Position numbers and translations under genes: made by a program. Positions 24,570 to 33,315 of a stretch of 33,645 bases of DNA are shown in pieces. The notes beneath the pieces are model-generated. The model made no database searches. It saw nothing but the letters and a program-made list of their open reading frames with translations, and was not told where the DNA came from. The stretch covers positions 1-33,645 of the forward strand of contig CAJVYQ010000061.1 of the NCBI GenBank assembly GCA_913009825.1, written 5' to 3'. The first letter of the stretch is position 1, and every line of letters starts with the position of its first letter. Origin of the DNA: an uncultured Deferribacteres bacterium (GTDB lineage Bacteria > Zhuqueibacterota > JdFR-76 > DREG01).

Positions 24570-25067
24570 TTGTCAGCCAAAGCTAACAAATTCTCTATGG
24601 TCACTCCCTGCGACAGCCGCTATCTCGAATTGATTCGGGATTTTGTAGCCAAGATTGCAAAAATTACGGGATTTGACGAAGAGCATGTGAATAAAATTCA
24701 ATTGTCTGTGGATGAAGCATGTACAAATGTGGTGAAGCATGCCTACAAAGGGATAGATCCCAAAGATATCAGAGTGGATGTGACATTCGACCAGGAAAAG
24801 ATCACCGTTACCGTCACGGATCGGGGGAAAGGTTTTAATCCGGATAAATCCAAACTTAAAGATATGGATACTTACTTCAATAAATTTCGCCGCGGCGGAC
24901 TGGGGATTCACCTCATAAAAATTTTGATGGACGAAGTGAGCTATTCCATCGATCCGTGCAGGAAAAACAGTGTGAAAATGATTAAATATTTGTGCAAAAT
25001 GGAGTCCCCCGAAAAGAAAAAAGAACAACAAATTTTAATGGAAGAATCCTATGCACGACACAAATAG
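24570..25067 (+). CDS. RsbW/SpoIIAB-type serine kinase (HATPase)
   Basis: The 165-aa protein is a GHKL-type ATPase. The N box holds E49 and N53 (SVDEACTNVVKHAY), the G1 box is DRGKGF (84-89), and the lid/G2 region is RRGGLGIHLIKIL (107-119). Proteins of this family phosphorylate a STAS antagonist and hold a partner, classically a sigma factor, inactive. Start TTG 24570 is fixed by GGAGG 6 nt upstream. The gene's 3' end overlaps the next phosphatase gene by 17 nt. No sigma factor gene occurs in the window, so the client is either encoded elsewhere or is not a sigma factor. Confidence 0.9.
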   Translation: MSAKANKFSMVTPCDSRYLELIRDFVAKIAKITGFDEEHVNKIQLSVDEACTNVVKHAYKGIDPKDIRVDVTFDQEKITVTVTDRGKGFNPDKSKLKDMDTYFNKFRRGGLGIHLIKILMDEVSYSIDPCRKNSVKMIKYLCKMESPEKKKEQQILMEESYARHK

Positions 25068-26862
25068 GCAGGGTCGGGACGATCTTACCCGGGATCGCTA
25101 TGAGGTGATCGATAAAGACGATTTTAATGCGTTGAAAATCAGATACCTGGAGCTCACCTCTCTTTTTGAAATTAATAAAATTCTCAACTCAACCCTCGAG
25201 CTAAGATCAATTTTGGATAATGTGATTCTCACACCAATGGGCCGGTTGATGGTGAGTAAAGGGCTGGTGCTGCTTTTTGACAAACCGGATATTTTAAAAG
25301 TGGAGAATGTGAAAGGAGGATCTTCCAATCTGTTGGGGAAATGTTTCGCTTTTGATTTTTACCCGGAACATTCACTGTTGCTCGACCAGCATGATGTGAG
25401 TCATGACCGGTTTCTCCGGGAGATGCAAAAACATCGGATCGAAGTGATTGTTCCCATGATCGCCGGTGGAAAAGAGCTCGGTTTTATCGCCTATGGCAAA
25501 AAATTCAACGGGGAAACATACAGTCAGGAGGATATCGATTTTTTGGAATCGTTAGCAAATTTGGCCGCCATTGCCGTGGACAAAAGTCTGCTCTTTAAGG
25601 AAATCCAATCCACTAATAAAAAATTAGATAAAAAAGTGCAGGAGTTGAACACACTCTTTGAAATTAGCCGTGAGTTGAATTCCAGTCTGGATCAGGCTAA
25701 AATCAGTCAAATCCTTTCTTTTGCTATCATGGGCGAGTTTCTCATCAATAAATGTGTTGTTCTGATCAAAGGAAACGAGACATTCCGGGTTGAAATTGCC
25801 AAAGGAATTACGGTAAGCCGGGAAACGGTGAGCCTGTGCATCAACAGCCTGCCGTTGCAGCAACTGTTTCGGGATGAAAAGTTTTATTATTTTTTGGATG
25901 ATGAAATACCGGAAGACTCTTTTAATAAGACTTGTAAAAATTTAATCGACAACGGCATAAAATATTTAATCCCCATGTTCAGCAAAAATGATATTAAAGG
26001 GGTCATCGGGATCGGTTCAAAGATCACCGGAGAGAAAGTAGCCCGGAGTGAATTGTCTTTTTTGCAAACCCTTGGTAACGATGCGATGATTGCCATCGAG
26101 AATGCCCGCATGGTGCAGGAGATGTTGGAAAAACAGCGTATGGAGGATGAACTACAAATTGCTCGTGAAATTCAGGCAAAATTACTACCCGATCGTTTTC
26201 CGGATATCTCCGGTTTTGAAATTGCAGCAAAAAATATTTCCAGTTACCAGGTGGGAGGCGATTATTACGATTGTATTCAACTGAATGAGCACCTGTTCGG
26301 GATTGCCATTGCCGATGTTTCCGGCAAGAGTACACCCGCAGCATTGCTTGTCTCCAGCCTTCAGGCAAGTTTGAGAGCGCTGGCCAATGAGAAAGCGGAA
26401 ATTGTGGCAATGGTGGAACACATCAATCAAATCATCTGTCAAAATACAACCGTCGACAAATTCATCACCTTTTTTTATTGTATTCTGGATGTTCAGGCAA
26501 TGACCATCACTTACGTGAATGCCGGCCATAATCCACCTTACCTGATTCGAAACGACGGCTCTCTTCATCTTTTGCAGAAAGGCGGGTTGATTTTGGGCTT
26601 GTTTCCCACTGCACAATACGAGTCCGAAACCATTCTAATGAGAAAAGGTGAAGTGATTTTCATGTTTACCGACGGCGTAACCGAGGCGATGAACGAAAAT
26701 GAAGAGGAATTTGAAGAAACACGTCTTGAAACCCTGTTGAGCCAAACACACCTCCAACCGGCAAAAGCCCTTCTAAACGCTGTCAGTGATGAAGTAGCAG
26801 CATTTGTCGGCGATATTCCTCAAAGTGACGATATTACAATGGTCGTCATCCGCGCCCAATAA
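25051..26862 (+). CDS. Soluble double-GAF SpoIIE (PP2C) phosphatase
   Basis: The 603-aa protein lacks membrane segments. It has two GAF-like domains (about 35-185 and 200-350), a short coiled linker (QRMEDELQIAREIQAKLLP), and a PP2C phosphatase domain (about 375-603). Metal acids are visible in GGDYYD (402-407), D422 of DVSGKS, D541 of TDGVTEA and SDDITMVV (593-594). The usual glycine after DVSGK is serine here. ATG 25051 overlaps the kinase gene by 17 nt, with GGAAGA at 25040-25045. A second phosphatase for the same STAS protein would give a cytosolic input next to the membrane input of the 21968 gene. That pairing is inferred from position only. Confidence 0.9.
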   Translation: MHDTNRQGRDDLTRDRYEVIDKDDFNALKIRYLELTSLFEINKILNSTLELRSILDNVILTPMGRLMVSKGLVLLFDKPDILKVENVKGGSSNLLGKCFAFDFYPEHSLLLDQHDVSHDRFLREMQKHRIEVIVPMIAGGKELGFIAYGKKFNGETYSQEDIDFLESLANLAAIAVDKSLLFKEIQSTNKKLDKKVQELNTLFEISRELNSSLDQAKISQILSFAIMGEFLINKCVVLIKGNETFRVEIAKGITVSRETVSLCINSLPLQQLFRDEKFYYFLDDEIPEDSFNKTCKNLIDNGIKYLIPMFSKNDIKGVIGIGSKITGEKVARSELSFLQTLGNDAMIAIENARMVQEMLEKQRMEDELQIAREIQAKLLPDRFPDISGFEIAAKNISSYQVGGDYYDCIQLNEHLFGIAIADVSGKSTPAALLVSSLQASLRALANEKAEIVAMVEHINQIICQNTTVDKFITFFYCILDVQAMTITYVNAGHNPPYLIRNDGSLHLLQKGGLILGLFPTAQYESETILMRKGEVIFMFTDGVTEAMNENEEEFEETRLETLLSQTHLQPAKALLNAVSDEVAAFVGDIPQSDDITMVVIRAQ

Positions 26863-26900
26863 TCTGCAGTTCTTCAGTTCTTCTCCAATTATTCGACAGA

Positions 26901-26955
26901 TTGTCATTCCCGAATGCTCTTACCGGCCTGCCTGTTGCAGACAGGGAATCCATTA
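26901..26955. repeat. Dispersed palindromic repeat
   Basis: ttgtcattccc (26901-26911) leads into gcctgcctgttgcagacagggaatc (26926-26950). The second word is identical over 25 nt to 18067-18091 within MITE-like copy 2, and its core resembles 33509-33521. It lies 38 nt after a phosphatase gene. Confidence 0.65.
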
Positions 26956-27324
26956 TGTGAAAATATGGATTTTCACTTAGACCTTTTTCTATTATTTTCC
27001 TACCGATAAAAAAACACTTGAATCTTAAGCCAAATAATGTAAAATATATCTGTTAAGATGTTGATTTGTTTTCCCGGATAAAGATTAACGTCGGAACTTG
27101 TTAAATTTAAAATGATTTGGTAACGATTCAGGAATGCTCTGTAATATTGACTGTAATCACGCTTCGGCTTCTTGCCTGCAGCACGCAGTCACTAAATAGT
27201 GTCTCCCGGCCTGTTGGGATTTATTCCGTCAAAAAATGAAGCTTGAATAAAGAAGTCGATTTGTTAGCTTGTGGGCAAAACCGGATTGGAAAGGTACGAT
27301 CAACAAAAAAACTCTGTTTGAAAA
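26956..27324. other. Non-coding gap before the cyclase gene
   Basis: No gene or RNA could be supported here. The only notable word is cactaaatagtgtct (27190-27204), a degenerate copy of the MITE end cactaattagtgtct, without a matching second end nearby. A promoter for the cyclase gene is expected but no confident one was found. Confidence 0.4.
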
Positions 27325-28746
27325 ATGATTAAAATAATAATTGATTTGTTCAAAGACTATTTTAAGAAAACCGTTGCTGTTTATTACAGCCTTAATCTGC
27401 GGCTGAAATTCACCATTCTGCTCAATTCAATTTTGTTGATTGTGATCCTTCTGATCAGTTTTGCCATGTTGGAATCGGAGAAACGTGATCTGCGCCAGAA
27501 GGTGGACGAAATCTGCATCGTCTCCGTACAAAATCTTTCCAGCGTGGCACGGGATAATCTGCTGACGCGAAATTATGTATCCATTCAGGATGTAATAAAC
27601 AATATGATGAAATTGAAATTGGAGGGTTTTGAATACGCTTTTGTGATGGACAGAGATGGCAGAATGGTGGCACATTCCGATCCTTTGAAGATCACCGAAA
27701 TCGATTCTTCCTACCTGAACTATTTACATAGCGATACCAACTTTACCGTGAATAGCTTCCGGCGCGGCGCGGAATATTTACAGATTTTATCCCATCGGAT
27801 GCAGGACCCGAACGGAAATCTACGGACAGTTGTCATTGGAGTAGCCGGAGTTGCTTTTTCTCATGCCATGATCGATCAGGCGCTGAACCAGGCAAAACAG
27901 ATGATTTTCCTGATTGCTCTGATCGTCCTTTTAATCAGTATTTTTGTAGTCCATTTTATCTCAAAGCGAATGTCAAAAAATATTATCGCTCTTGCGAAGG
28001 GTGTCGGCGAGATTGCAAAAGGGAATTTGGATGTGGAAATCCGGGTGCAGACGCGGGACGAGATCGGCCTTCTGGCGCGGGAATTTAACCGAATGGTGCG
28101 CAGTCTGCGTGAAAATGTGCAGATGCAGAAATTTGTTTCCCGATTAACCGTGGATATGATTCAAAGTCAATCCGGCGGTACCGAGACGGTTCAATCTTTC
28201 CAAAAAAAGGAAATTACGGTTCTGTTTACGGACATCCGCGGGTTTACCAAACTTTCCGAAAAACTGGCGCCGGAACAGTTGGTGGAAATTGTGAATATTT
28301 ATCTGAAATTGCAGAGTAAATTTATCGAAGATCACGGCGGTGTGATTGACAAATTCGCCGGCGATGCCGTGATGGCCATTTTTCAGAATGAAAATTCTTC
28401 GGATAATGCAATCAAAGCGGCTGTTGCCATCCAGAAAAAAATCAAAGAATTGAATAAAATTCGCAGAAAGAACAACCAGGAATATCTAACCATCGGCATT
28501 GGTATTAACTATGGCGAGGCTATGATTGGAAGTATGGGCGCTTCTTCGCGGATGGATTATACCGCCATCGGCGATGTAGTGAATCTGGCCAGCAAACTGT
28601 GCAGCTTTTCCCGCGCCGGGCATATCGTAATAACTAAAAATGTGATTCGCTATCTGAGCGGCGCATTTTCCGTGATCAAAATGGAACCGGTTCTGTTAAG
28701 CGGCAGAAGAAAGCCGGTTCAGGTTTACCGAATTGTGTATGATTGA
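27325..28746 (+). CDS. Membrane class III adenylate/guanylate cyclase with HAMP
   Basis: The 473-aa protein has TM1 (about 28-49), an extracytoplasmic Cache-like sensor (about 50-190), TM2 (193-214), HAMP (about 212-265) and a class III cyclase domain (about 290-473). Both metal aspartates are present: D303 (FTDIRGF) and D347 (DKFAGDAV). Lys343 and D411 occupy the base-recognition positions and favour ATP, hence cAMP. In the transition-state motif NLASKL, N420 is present but the usual arginine is K424. Start ATG 27325 has no clear ribosome site. The downstream barrel/TPR gene starts inside or just after its stop. Confidence 0.88.
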   Translation: MIKIIIDLFKDYFKKTVAVYYSLNLRLKFTILLNSILLIVILLISFAMLESEKRDLRQKVDEICIVSVQNLSSVARDNLLTRNYVSIQDVINNMMKLKLEGFEYAFVMDRDGRMVAHSDPLKITEIDSSYLNYLHSDTNFTVNSFRRGAEYLQILSHRMQDPNGNLRTVVIGVAGVAFSHAMIDQALNQAKQMIFLIALIVLLISIFVVHFISKRMSKNIIALAKGVGEIAKGNLDVEIRVQTRDEIGLLAREFNRMVRSLRENVQMQKFVSRLTVDMIQSQSGGTETVQSFQKKEITVLFTDIRGFTKLSEKLAPEQLVEIVNIYLKLQSKFIEDHGGVIDKFAGDAVMAIFQNENSSDNAIKAAVAIQKKIKELNKIRRKNNQEYLTIGIGINYGEAMIGSMGASSRMDYTAIGDVVNLASKLCSFSRAGHIVITKNVIRYLSGAFSVIKMEPVLLSGRRKPVQVYRIVYD

Positions 28747-28756
28747 TTTTCGTGTG

Positions 28757-30991
28757 ATGAATATTTATCGTAGTTTTTTTTCCCTTTTTATCGGCTTGTT
28801 AAGCCTCTTTCCACTACCGGCAAATGCGCAACAATTTTTCTTTTTGGATGCCAGAGCTAAAGCGTTAGGAGGCGTTTCCGCCACGCTTAAAAATGCTGCG
28901 TACGCATTTTTAAACAATCCTGCCAATTTAGCCGAAAACCGGCGTGCTCTTTTTTCCATCAATGTCGATCGACTGTTTCAATACGACCAAACCGCTGTTT
29001 CCGATTATTTCCCACAGATTGGCGGTCTGGGGTTTGCTATCGGACGCTTACACACAGGTGAGGAGACTGATTTTATCGGTTTTGGTATCGGCCGGGAAAT
29101 TTATTCCGGTATCCGGATTGGCATTGGAAATATCACGTACGCAAAAAAAAGTGATGCTGCCTCCGAATGGGAATTAGGAGTCTCCTTTTCGCCCACTGCT
29201 CAGCGGCTGAATTCTCAGTCCGTAACCAGTCTTTTTCGGTTTGATTTTTCCGCCACGTTCCAGCACATCACACTGTCAAAAAAACGGTTCGGACCGCCGC
29301 TGCAATTTACACTGGCAATTAGATACCGGGCTATTAACCGGATGCTGGACATGTACGTGGAAAACCAATTCAGGACGAAAAATAACGATTTTATCACTGC
29401 CGCAGAATTACACGCATCCGAATTTATTACTTTGCGTTCCGGAATTTCCAATTTTGATAAAAATGACTTTTTATTCGGTGTCGGCGTCAATCTTTCCGGT
29501 TTTAATCTGGATTTTGTTTATGAGAAATATCAAAAACAGATCCAATTTTCCGGCAATATTCAATTCGGAGAATCGGTCATCACCCGGGCAGACCGGTGCT
29601 ACCGGAGAGGATTGGCACTTATAAAACAAAATAAGTTGGTGGAAGCGCTGTCTCAGTTCCGCAAGTCTCTCATTTTCACGCCGGAAAATGAAAAAATAGC
29701 AAAAACTTATGCGGACATTAAACTGTTGTACGAGAAGAGACAGGAAAAATTGTCCCGGTACTTGCAGGAAGCACAGCAATATGAACAAAATGGCGAGCCT
29801 CTGGCCGCACTGCTGCGATATATCGATATTGCGCAGCAGTATCCTGTAAACCAAGAAGTCCGGTTTAAAATTGCCATGCTTAAACCGGCTACCCGGGTTC
29901 AATTTGAGGAATATAAAAAAACCGCTGTTGGGATTTATAAAAAGGGCCGGTTAAAACAGGCGCAGAAAATTTTTCAACGTTTAGCCCTGGTAAATGACCG
30001 GGATTCCACTATTCAAAAATATAGCCGCTTAATCGAAACAGAAATAAGGCAGCAGGCGGAAGAATATTTTGTGCGCGGATTCGGCTATTGGGGGCAAAAA
30101 AAATACCGGGCGGCCCGGCGTGATTTTGAGCTGGTTTATGATCTGCAGCCGGATTATCCCAAAATACAATATTTTCTGGACGATGTGAAGAAACAGATTC
30201 AACTCACGCAGGGTGCAATTGACAGTTTGCTTCTCATCGCAAAAGAAAAGGAAAAATTAAAACAATATACCGGGGCCATTTCTGCTTACGGAAAAATTCT
30301 GAATATCGATCCGGAAAATAGTGCTGCCCGAAACGCTTTGAGTGATATTCACCCGAAGGTGGAGTCTTATCTTGCCGGACTGTCCGACCAGGCCAACAAA
30401 TCTTTCAAAGCCGGTGAATATTTCAATACGGAAGCGTTATGCAGAAAGATTCTGCGTATCGATCCGGAAAAGACAGCCGCACGGGAATTGCGCATCCGGA
30501 GCAGGGAAAAGCGGAAAAGCAGGGCGGATGATCTGTGGCAGCAGGGATTGAAAGTTTATGCCGATAAAAAATATAAAGCAGCTATTAATCTTTTTCAGGC
30601 AGCCATCCGGTTGAACGGCAGGCAGGATAAATATGTAAAAGCGCTGCAGGAGGCAAAATTAAAAGCGGATACAAAAAGTAAATGGCTGACGGTTAACCGG
30701 TTGCTGGAGTCTAATCAATATGTTGCAGCGGAAAAATTAATTGATGAATTATTACTGAAATACCCCCAAAACCGTACTTATCAGGAATCCCGGCAGAAAA
30801 TCAAGTTAAAACATCGGCGGTATGCAACTATGCTTTTGCAGGAAGGTATCCGGCTGTATTCCCAGGAAAAATACCAGGAGGCGGTTAAAAAATTTGAACA
30901 GCTTTTAAAAATTAATCCGCAAAACCGGACCGCACAGGAGTACAGGAAGCGCATCATAGAAAAAATGCAGGCTCTGAAAAAACTAAAATGA
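28757..30991 (+). CDS. Outer-membrane-barrel-like protein fused to TPR repeats
   Basis: The 744-aa protein begins with a signal peptide (1-24, core FFSLFIGLLSLFPLPANA). Residues about 25-270 resemble PorV/FadL-like outer-membrane barrels: DARAKALGGVSATLKNAAYAFLNNPANLA is the typical start, followed by alternating beta strands. The remainder (about 275-744) is TPR-like with many repeats, such as KKYRAARRDFELVYDLQPDYPK, KQYTGAISAYGKILNIDPENSAAR and EKYQEAVKKFEQLLKINPQNRTAQE. ATG 28757 gives the cleanest signal peptide; ATG 28739 is possible and overlaps the cyclase stop, so the N-terminus is uncertain. The stop overlaps the next ATG by 4 nt. It may be a periplasmic or outer-membrane scaffold; its exact role is unknown. 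Confidence 0.75.
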   Translation: MNIYRSFFSLFIGLLSLFPLPANAQQFFFLDARAKALGGVSATLKNAAYAFLNNPANLAENRRALFSINVDRLFQYDQTAVSDYFPQIGGLGFAIGRLHTGEETDFIGFGIGREIYSGIRIGIGNITYAKKSDAASEWELGVSFSPTAQRLNSQSVTSLFRFDFSATFQHITLSKKRFGPPLQFTLAIRYRAINRMLDMYVENQFRTKNNDFITAAELHASEFITLRSGISNFDKNDFLFGVGVNLSGFNLDFVYEKYQKQIQFSGNIQFGESVITRADRCYRRGLALIKQNKLVEALSQFRKSLIFTPENEKIAKTYADIKLLYEKRQEKLSRYLQEAQQYEQNGEPLAALLRYIDIAQQYPVNQEVRFKIAMLKPATRVQFEEYKKTAVGIYKKGRLKQAQKIFQRLALVNDRDSTIQKYSRLIETEIRQQAEEYFVRGFGYWGQKKYRAARRDFELVYDLQPDYPKIQYFLDDVKKQIQLTQGAIDSLLLIAKEKEKLKQYTGAISAYGKILNIDPENSAARNALSDIHPKVESYLAGLSDQANKSFKAGEYFNTEALCRKILRIDPEKTAARELRIRSREKRKSRADDLWQQGLKVYADKKYKAAINLFQAAIRLNGRQDKYVKALQEAKLKADTKSKWLTVNRLLESNQYVAAEKLIDELLLKYPQNRTYQESRQKIKLKHRRYATMLLQEGIRLYSQEKYQEAVKKFEQLLKINPQNRTAQEYRKRIIEKMQALKKLK

Positions 30992-31404
30992 GCATTTTCT
31001 CTAAAATCAGGTCCTTTTACCGTTCGCTCCTTGCTTTTCTGACTGTTGCGGATAAAGTTCTAATTCTTGTTTTGTTAACCGCCGGGATCATTGGATTTAT
31101 TCTGTTGTTTTTTGTACAAACTCCCGGTGAGACCGTCCAGGTGTTTGTTAACAATAAACTTGCCTACCAATACGATCTTAATCAGAATAAAACTTTTTTA
31201 ATTAGCACAGCGACCGGTTTCATGAAAATCCGGATTGAAAACGGAAAAGCCCGGGTTAAAGAATCATCTTGTCCCGCCAAACTCTGTATCAAAATGGGCA
31301 AAATAGCCAAACAGAATCAGTATATCGTTTGTGTCCCCAACCGGGTATTCATCCGAATACAGGGTGAAGAAAAAACGGACTGGATAGACGCGGTAACCAA
31401 ATGA
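30988..31404 (+). CDS. Membrane-anchored NusG domain II protein
   Basis: The 138-aa protein has one transmembrane helix (about 22-44, KVLILVLLTAGIIGFILLFF) and a C-terminal NusG_II-like beta domain (about 50-130). Two cysteines stand in SSCPAKLCIKMG, and a third in YIVCVPNRVFIRI. The pattern matches NusG_II proteins (PF07009 type), which despite the name are not transcription factors. In several bacteria such genes adjoin Gx-family membrane genes and flavin-transfer (ApbE) genes; here the next gene is a Gx-type protein but ApbE is not in the window. ATG 30988 overlaps the previous stop by 4 nt. Confidence 0.82.
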   Translation: MSIFSKIRSFYRSLLAFLTVADKVLILVLLTAGIIGFILLFFVQTPGETVQVFVNNKLAYQYDLNQNKTFLISTATGFMKIRIENGKARVKESSCPAKLCIKMGKIAKQNQYIVCVPNRVFIRIQGEEKTDWIDAVTK

Positions 31405-31910
31405 ACATTTCCGGCAGAAGAACCAGATTACAAAAAATCCTGATTTTGACAATTTTAGTTGCCATTGGATTGATTCTGTTCAGCCTGGAAAATTTCCTGC
31501 CGCAACCAATTCCGGGCGGTAAAATCGGCTTATCCCAATTGGTTACATTGCTAACGCTTGTTTGGTTCGGCTGGGCAGAAGCGTTTTTGGTTGTTGTGCT
31601 GCGCGTGATTTTGGGCAATTTATTATTGGGAACGCTTTTCAATCCGGTGTTTTTACTGGCGTTTGGCGGCGCGCTGGTCGCACTACTTGCCATGGCTGTT
31701 ACCTATTACCGCACAAAGAAATTCAGTGTAATCGGCATCAGTGTGATCGGAGCATTTTTTCACAATTCGAGCCAATTGTTGTTGGCCTATCTTTTTTTTG
31801 TCCGCAGTGTGTCCATATTCTGGCTCTTTCCCTATTTTATTTTAATCTCCGTCATTTCAGGTTTGCTGATCGGATTTATCGCCCGGCTTTTTCTGCAAAG
31901 AATTTTTTGA
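31401..31910 (+). CDS. Gx-family membrane protein (heptaprenyl diphosphate synthase component I-like)
   Basis: The 169-aa product is highly hydrophobic with about five helices. The N-terminal ENFLPQPIPGGKIGLSQLVTL and the LRVILGNLLLGTL segments are characteristic of the Hpre_diP_synt_I / Gx transporter family (PF07456 type), which is related in fold to substrate-binding S components of ECF transporters. The old name reflects a heptaprenyl synthase component, but a catalytic partner is absent here, so transport of an unknown solute is the safer reading. ATG 31401 overlaps the NusG-II gene by 4 nt. Confidence 0.85.
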   Translation: MNISGRRTRLQKILILTILVAIGLILFSLENFLPQPIPGGKIGLSQLVTLLTLVWFGWAEAFLVVVLRVILGNLLLGTLFNPVFLLAFGGALVALLAMAVTYYRTKKFSVIGISVIGAFFHNSSQLLLAYLFFVRSVSIFWLFPYFILISVISGLLIGFIARLFLQRIF

Positions 31911-31935
31911 TAATCGCCAAGAGATTTGTTATATT
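31907..31935 (+). promoter_or_regulatory. Sigma-70-type promoter of the third phosphatase gene
   Basis: TTGATA (31907-31912) and TATATT (31930-31935) are spaced by 17 nt. The -35 overlaps the stop codon of the preceding gene. Transcription would start near 31942, about 33 nt before the GTG start, so this phosphatase may be expressed separately from the upstream cluster. Confidence 0.6.
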
Positions 31936-31974
31936 AATAGTCATTTTATAAATTTATCATAACTGATGGAATGA

Positions 31975-33288
31975 GTGAAATTGGAATCAAGGATAGAAAA
32001 AATGCTTGAAAGTAATCCGGAGGTCTCCGAACAAAATCAGCTTCTTTTAAAAGAAATTAAAAAAGAAGCCCTGGAAAAGTCCATTCTGTTGGAAGTCAGT
32101 AAGCGGATCAGTTCTTCTCTGAATGTGAAAGAAGTTTTAGAAATCATCATCGATTCTGTGAAACTGGTAATTCCTTACGATGCGGCGGGGATCTTTTTGC
32201 TCAGACGGAAATCGAAAAAGATTTATCCGGCGGTATTGCGAGGATATGATCATCTGGCATTGAAACGCTCTCAATTGAAGGTAGGACGGGGATTGGTTGG
32301 CATTGTAGCCCGTGAAGGGAAGGGCATTGTCGCCCCGGATGTTACCCGTAATTTTCAATACGTTGATGCACGGAAAGCGACAAAATCGGAAATTATTGTA
32401 CCGCTGATTGTGAGAAACAAACTATTGGGAGCGCTCAATTTGGAATCGGATCAAATCAACGCTTTTTCTGAAGATCAACTGAACCTGCTTACCGCATTTG
32501 CCAGTCATGCTGCCATCGCAATCGATAATGCCCGGCTTCACGAAGAAGTATTGCGCAGCAAAGAGCTGGAATTCGATCTGAGAACGGCCAGAAAAATCCA
32601 GAAAGCGTTGTTGCCGAAAGTTACGCCGAAAATTAACGGCTATGATTTTGCCACACTGAATATCCCCTCTAAAACGGTTAGCGGCGATTTCTATGATCTG
32701 ACATGGCTGCATAATTGCCGCCTTGGGTTGTCCATTGGCGATGTTTCCGGCAAAGGAACGCCTGCCGCAATTTTGATGGCTTCCATCTATTCTTCATATA
32801 AAAGAGTAATTAACGAATCCGCTTCGGTTGCAGAGAGAATAATACATCTCAATGAAATTATGAGTGAATCTATGGTAGCCGGCACCTACACGACTTTTTT
32901 CTTCGGGGAGTTGGATACGGAAAAACGGATGATTACCTATTGTAACGCCGGCCATTTTCCGCCCCTGATTATTCGCAAAACCGGAGAAACGCTAAAACTG
33001 GAAGAAGGCGGCACCGTCGTTGGTTTTATCAGAGATGTTGTTTACCAACAGGCTTCGGTAGATTTCGTTTCCGGTGATGTGCTTTTGCTATATACCGATG
33101 GTTTGATTGAGGCTAAAAATCGCCATGGAAAGGTCTTTGATCTGGAAAATGTAATTCAATTGATTCAAAATAATCCTGAATCCACCGCGCTGGAATTGAA
33201 AGAAAAGATTCTGATATTGGTTAAAAAATTTGTCGGAAAATCATATTTTGATGATGATTTGACCTTTGTTCTGATAAAAATCAAGTAA
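31975..33288 (+). CDS. GAF-SpoIIE (PP2C) phosphatase
   Basis: The 437-aa soluble protein has a coiled-coil-like N-terminus (1-35), a GAF domain (about 40-190) and a SpoIIE/PP2C domain (about 215-437). Metal acids are seen in VSGDFYD (D238, D241), D256 of DVSGKG, D375 of TDGLIEA and the D426-D428 cluster of DDDLTFV. The first site reads SGD rather than the GGD of the other two phosphatases. The start is probably GTG 31975 with GGA at 31968-31970; TTG 31981 is an alternative. No STAS or kinase gene lies beside it. It may feed the partner switch encoded at 24084-25067 or act on another target. Its own promoter is likely at 31907-31935. Confidence 0.9.
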   Translation: MKLESRIEKMLESNPEVSEQNQLLLKEIKKEALEKSILLEVSKRISSSLNVKEVLEIIIDSVKLVIPYDAAGIFLLRRKSKKIYPAVLRGYDHLALKRSQLKVGRGLVGIVAREGKGIVAPDVTRNFQYVDARKATKSEIIVPLIVRNKLLGALNLESDQINAFSEDQLNLLTAFASHAAIAIDNARLHEEVLRSKELEFDLRTARKIQKALLPKVTPKINGYDFATLNIPSKTVSGDFYDLTWLHNCRLGLSIGDVSGKGTPAAILMASIYSSYKRVINESASVAERIIHLNEIMSESMVAGTYTTFFFGELDTEKRMITYCNAGHFPPLIIRKTGETLKLEEGGTVVGFIRDVVYQQASVDFVSGDVLLLYTDGLIEAKNRHGKVFDLENVIQLIQNNPESTALELKEKILILVKKFVGKSYFDDDLTFVLIKIK

Positions 33289-33315
33289 CTTTCAAGTTTC
33301 TTAAAGTTACTTTTT
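33284..33315 (+). terminator. Weak intrinsic terminator after the last gene
   Basis: agtaacttt (33284-33292) and aaagttact (33303-33311) form a 9-bp stem with a 10-nt loop, followed by five T. It overlaps the stop codon. The stem is AT-rich, so its strength is uncertain. Confidence 0.55.
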
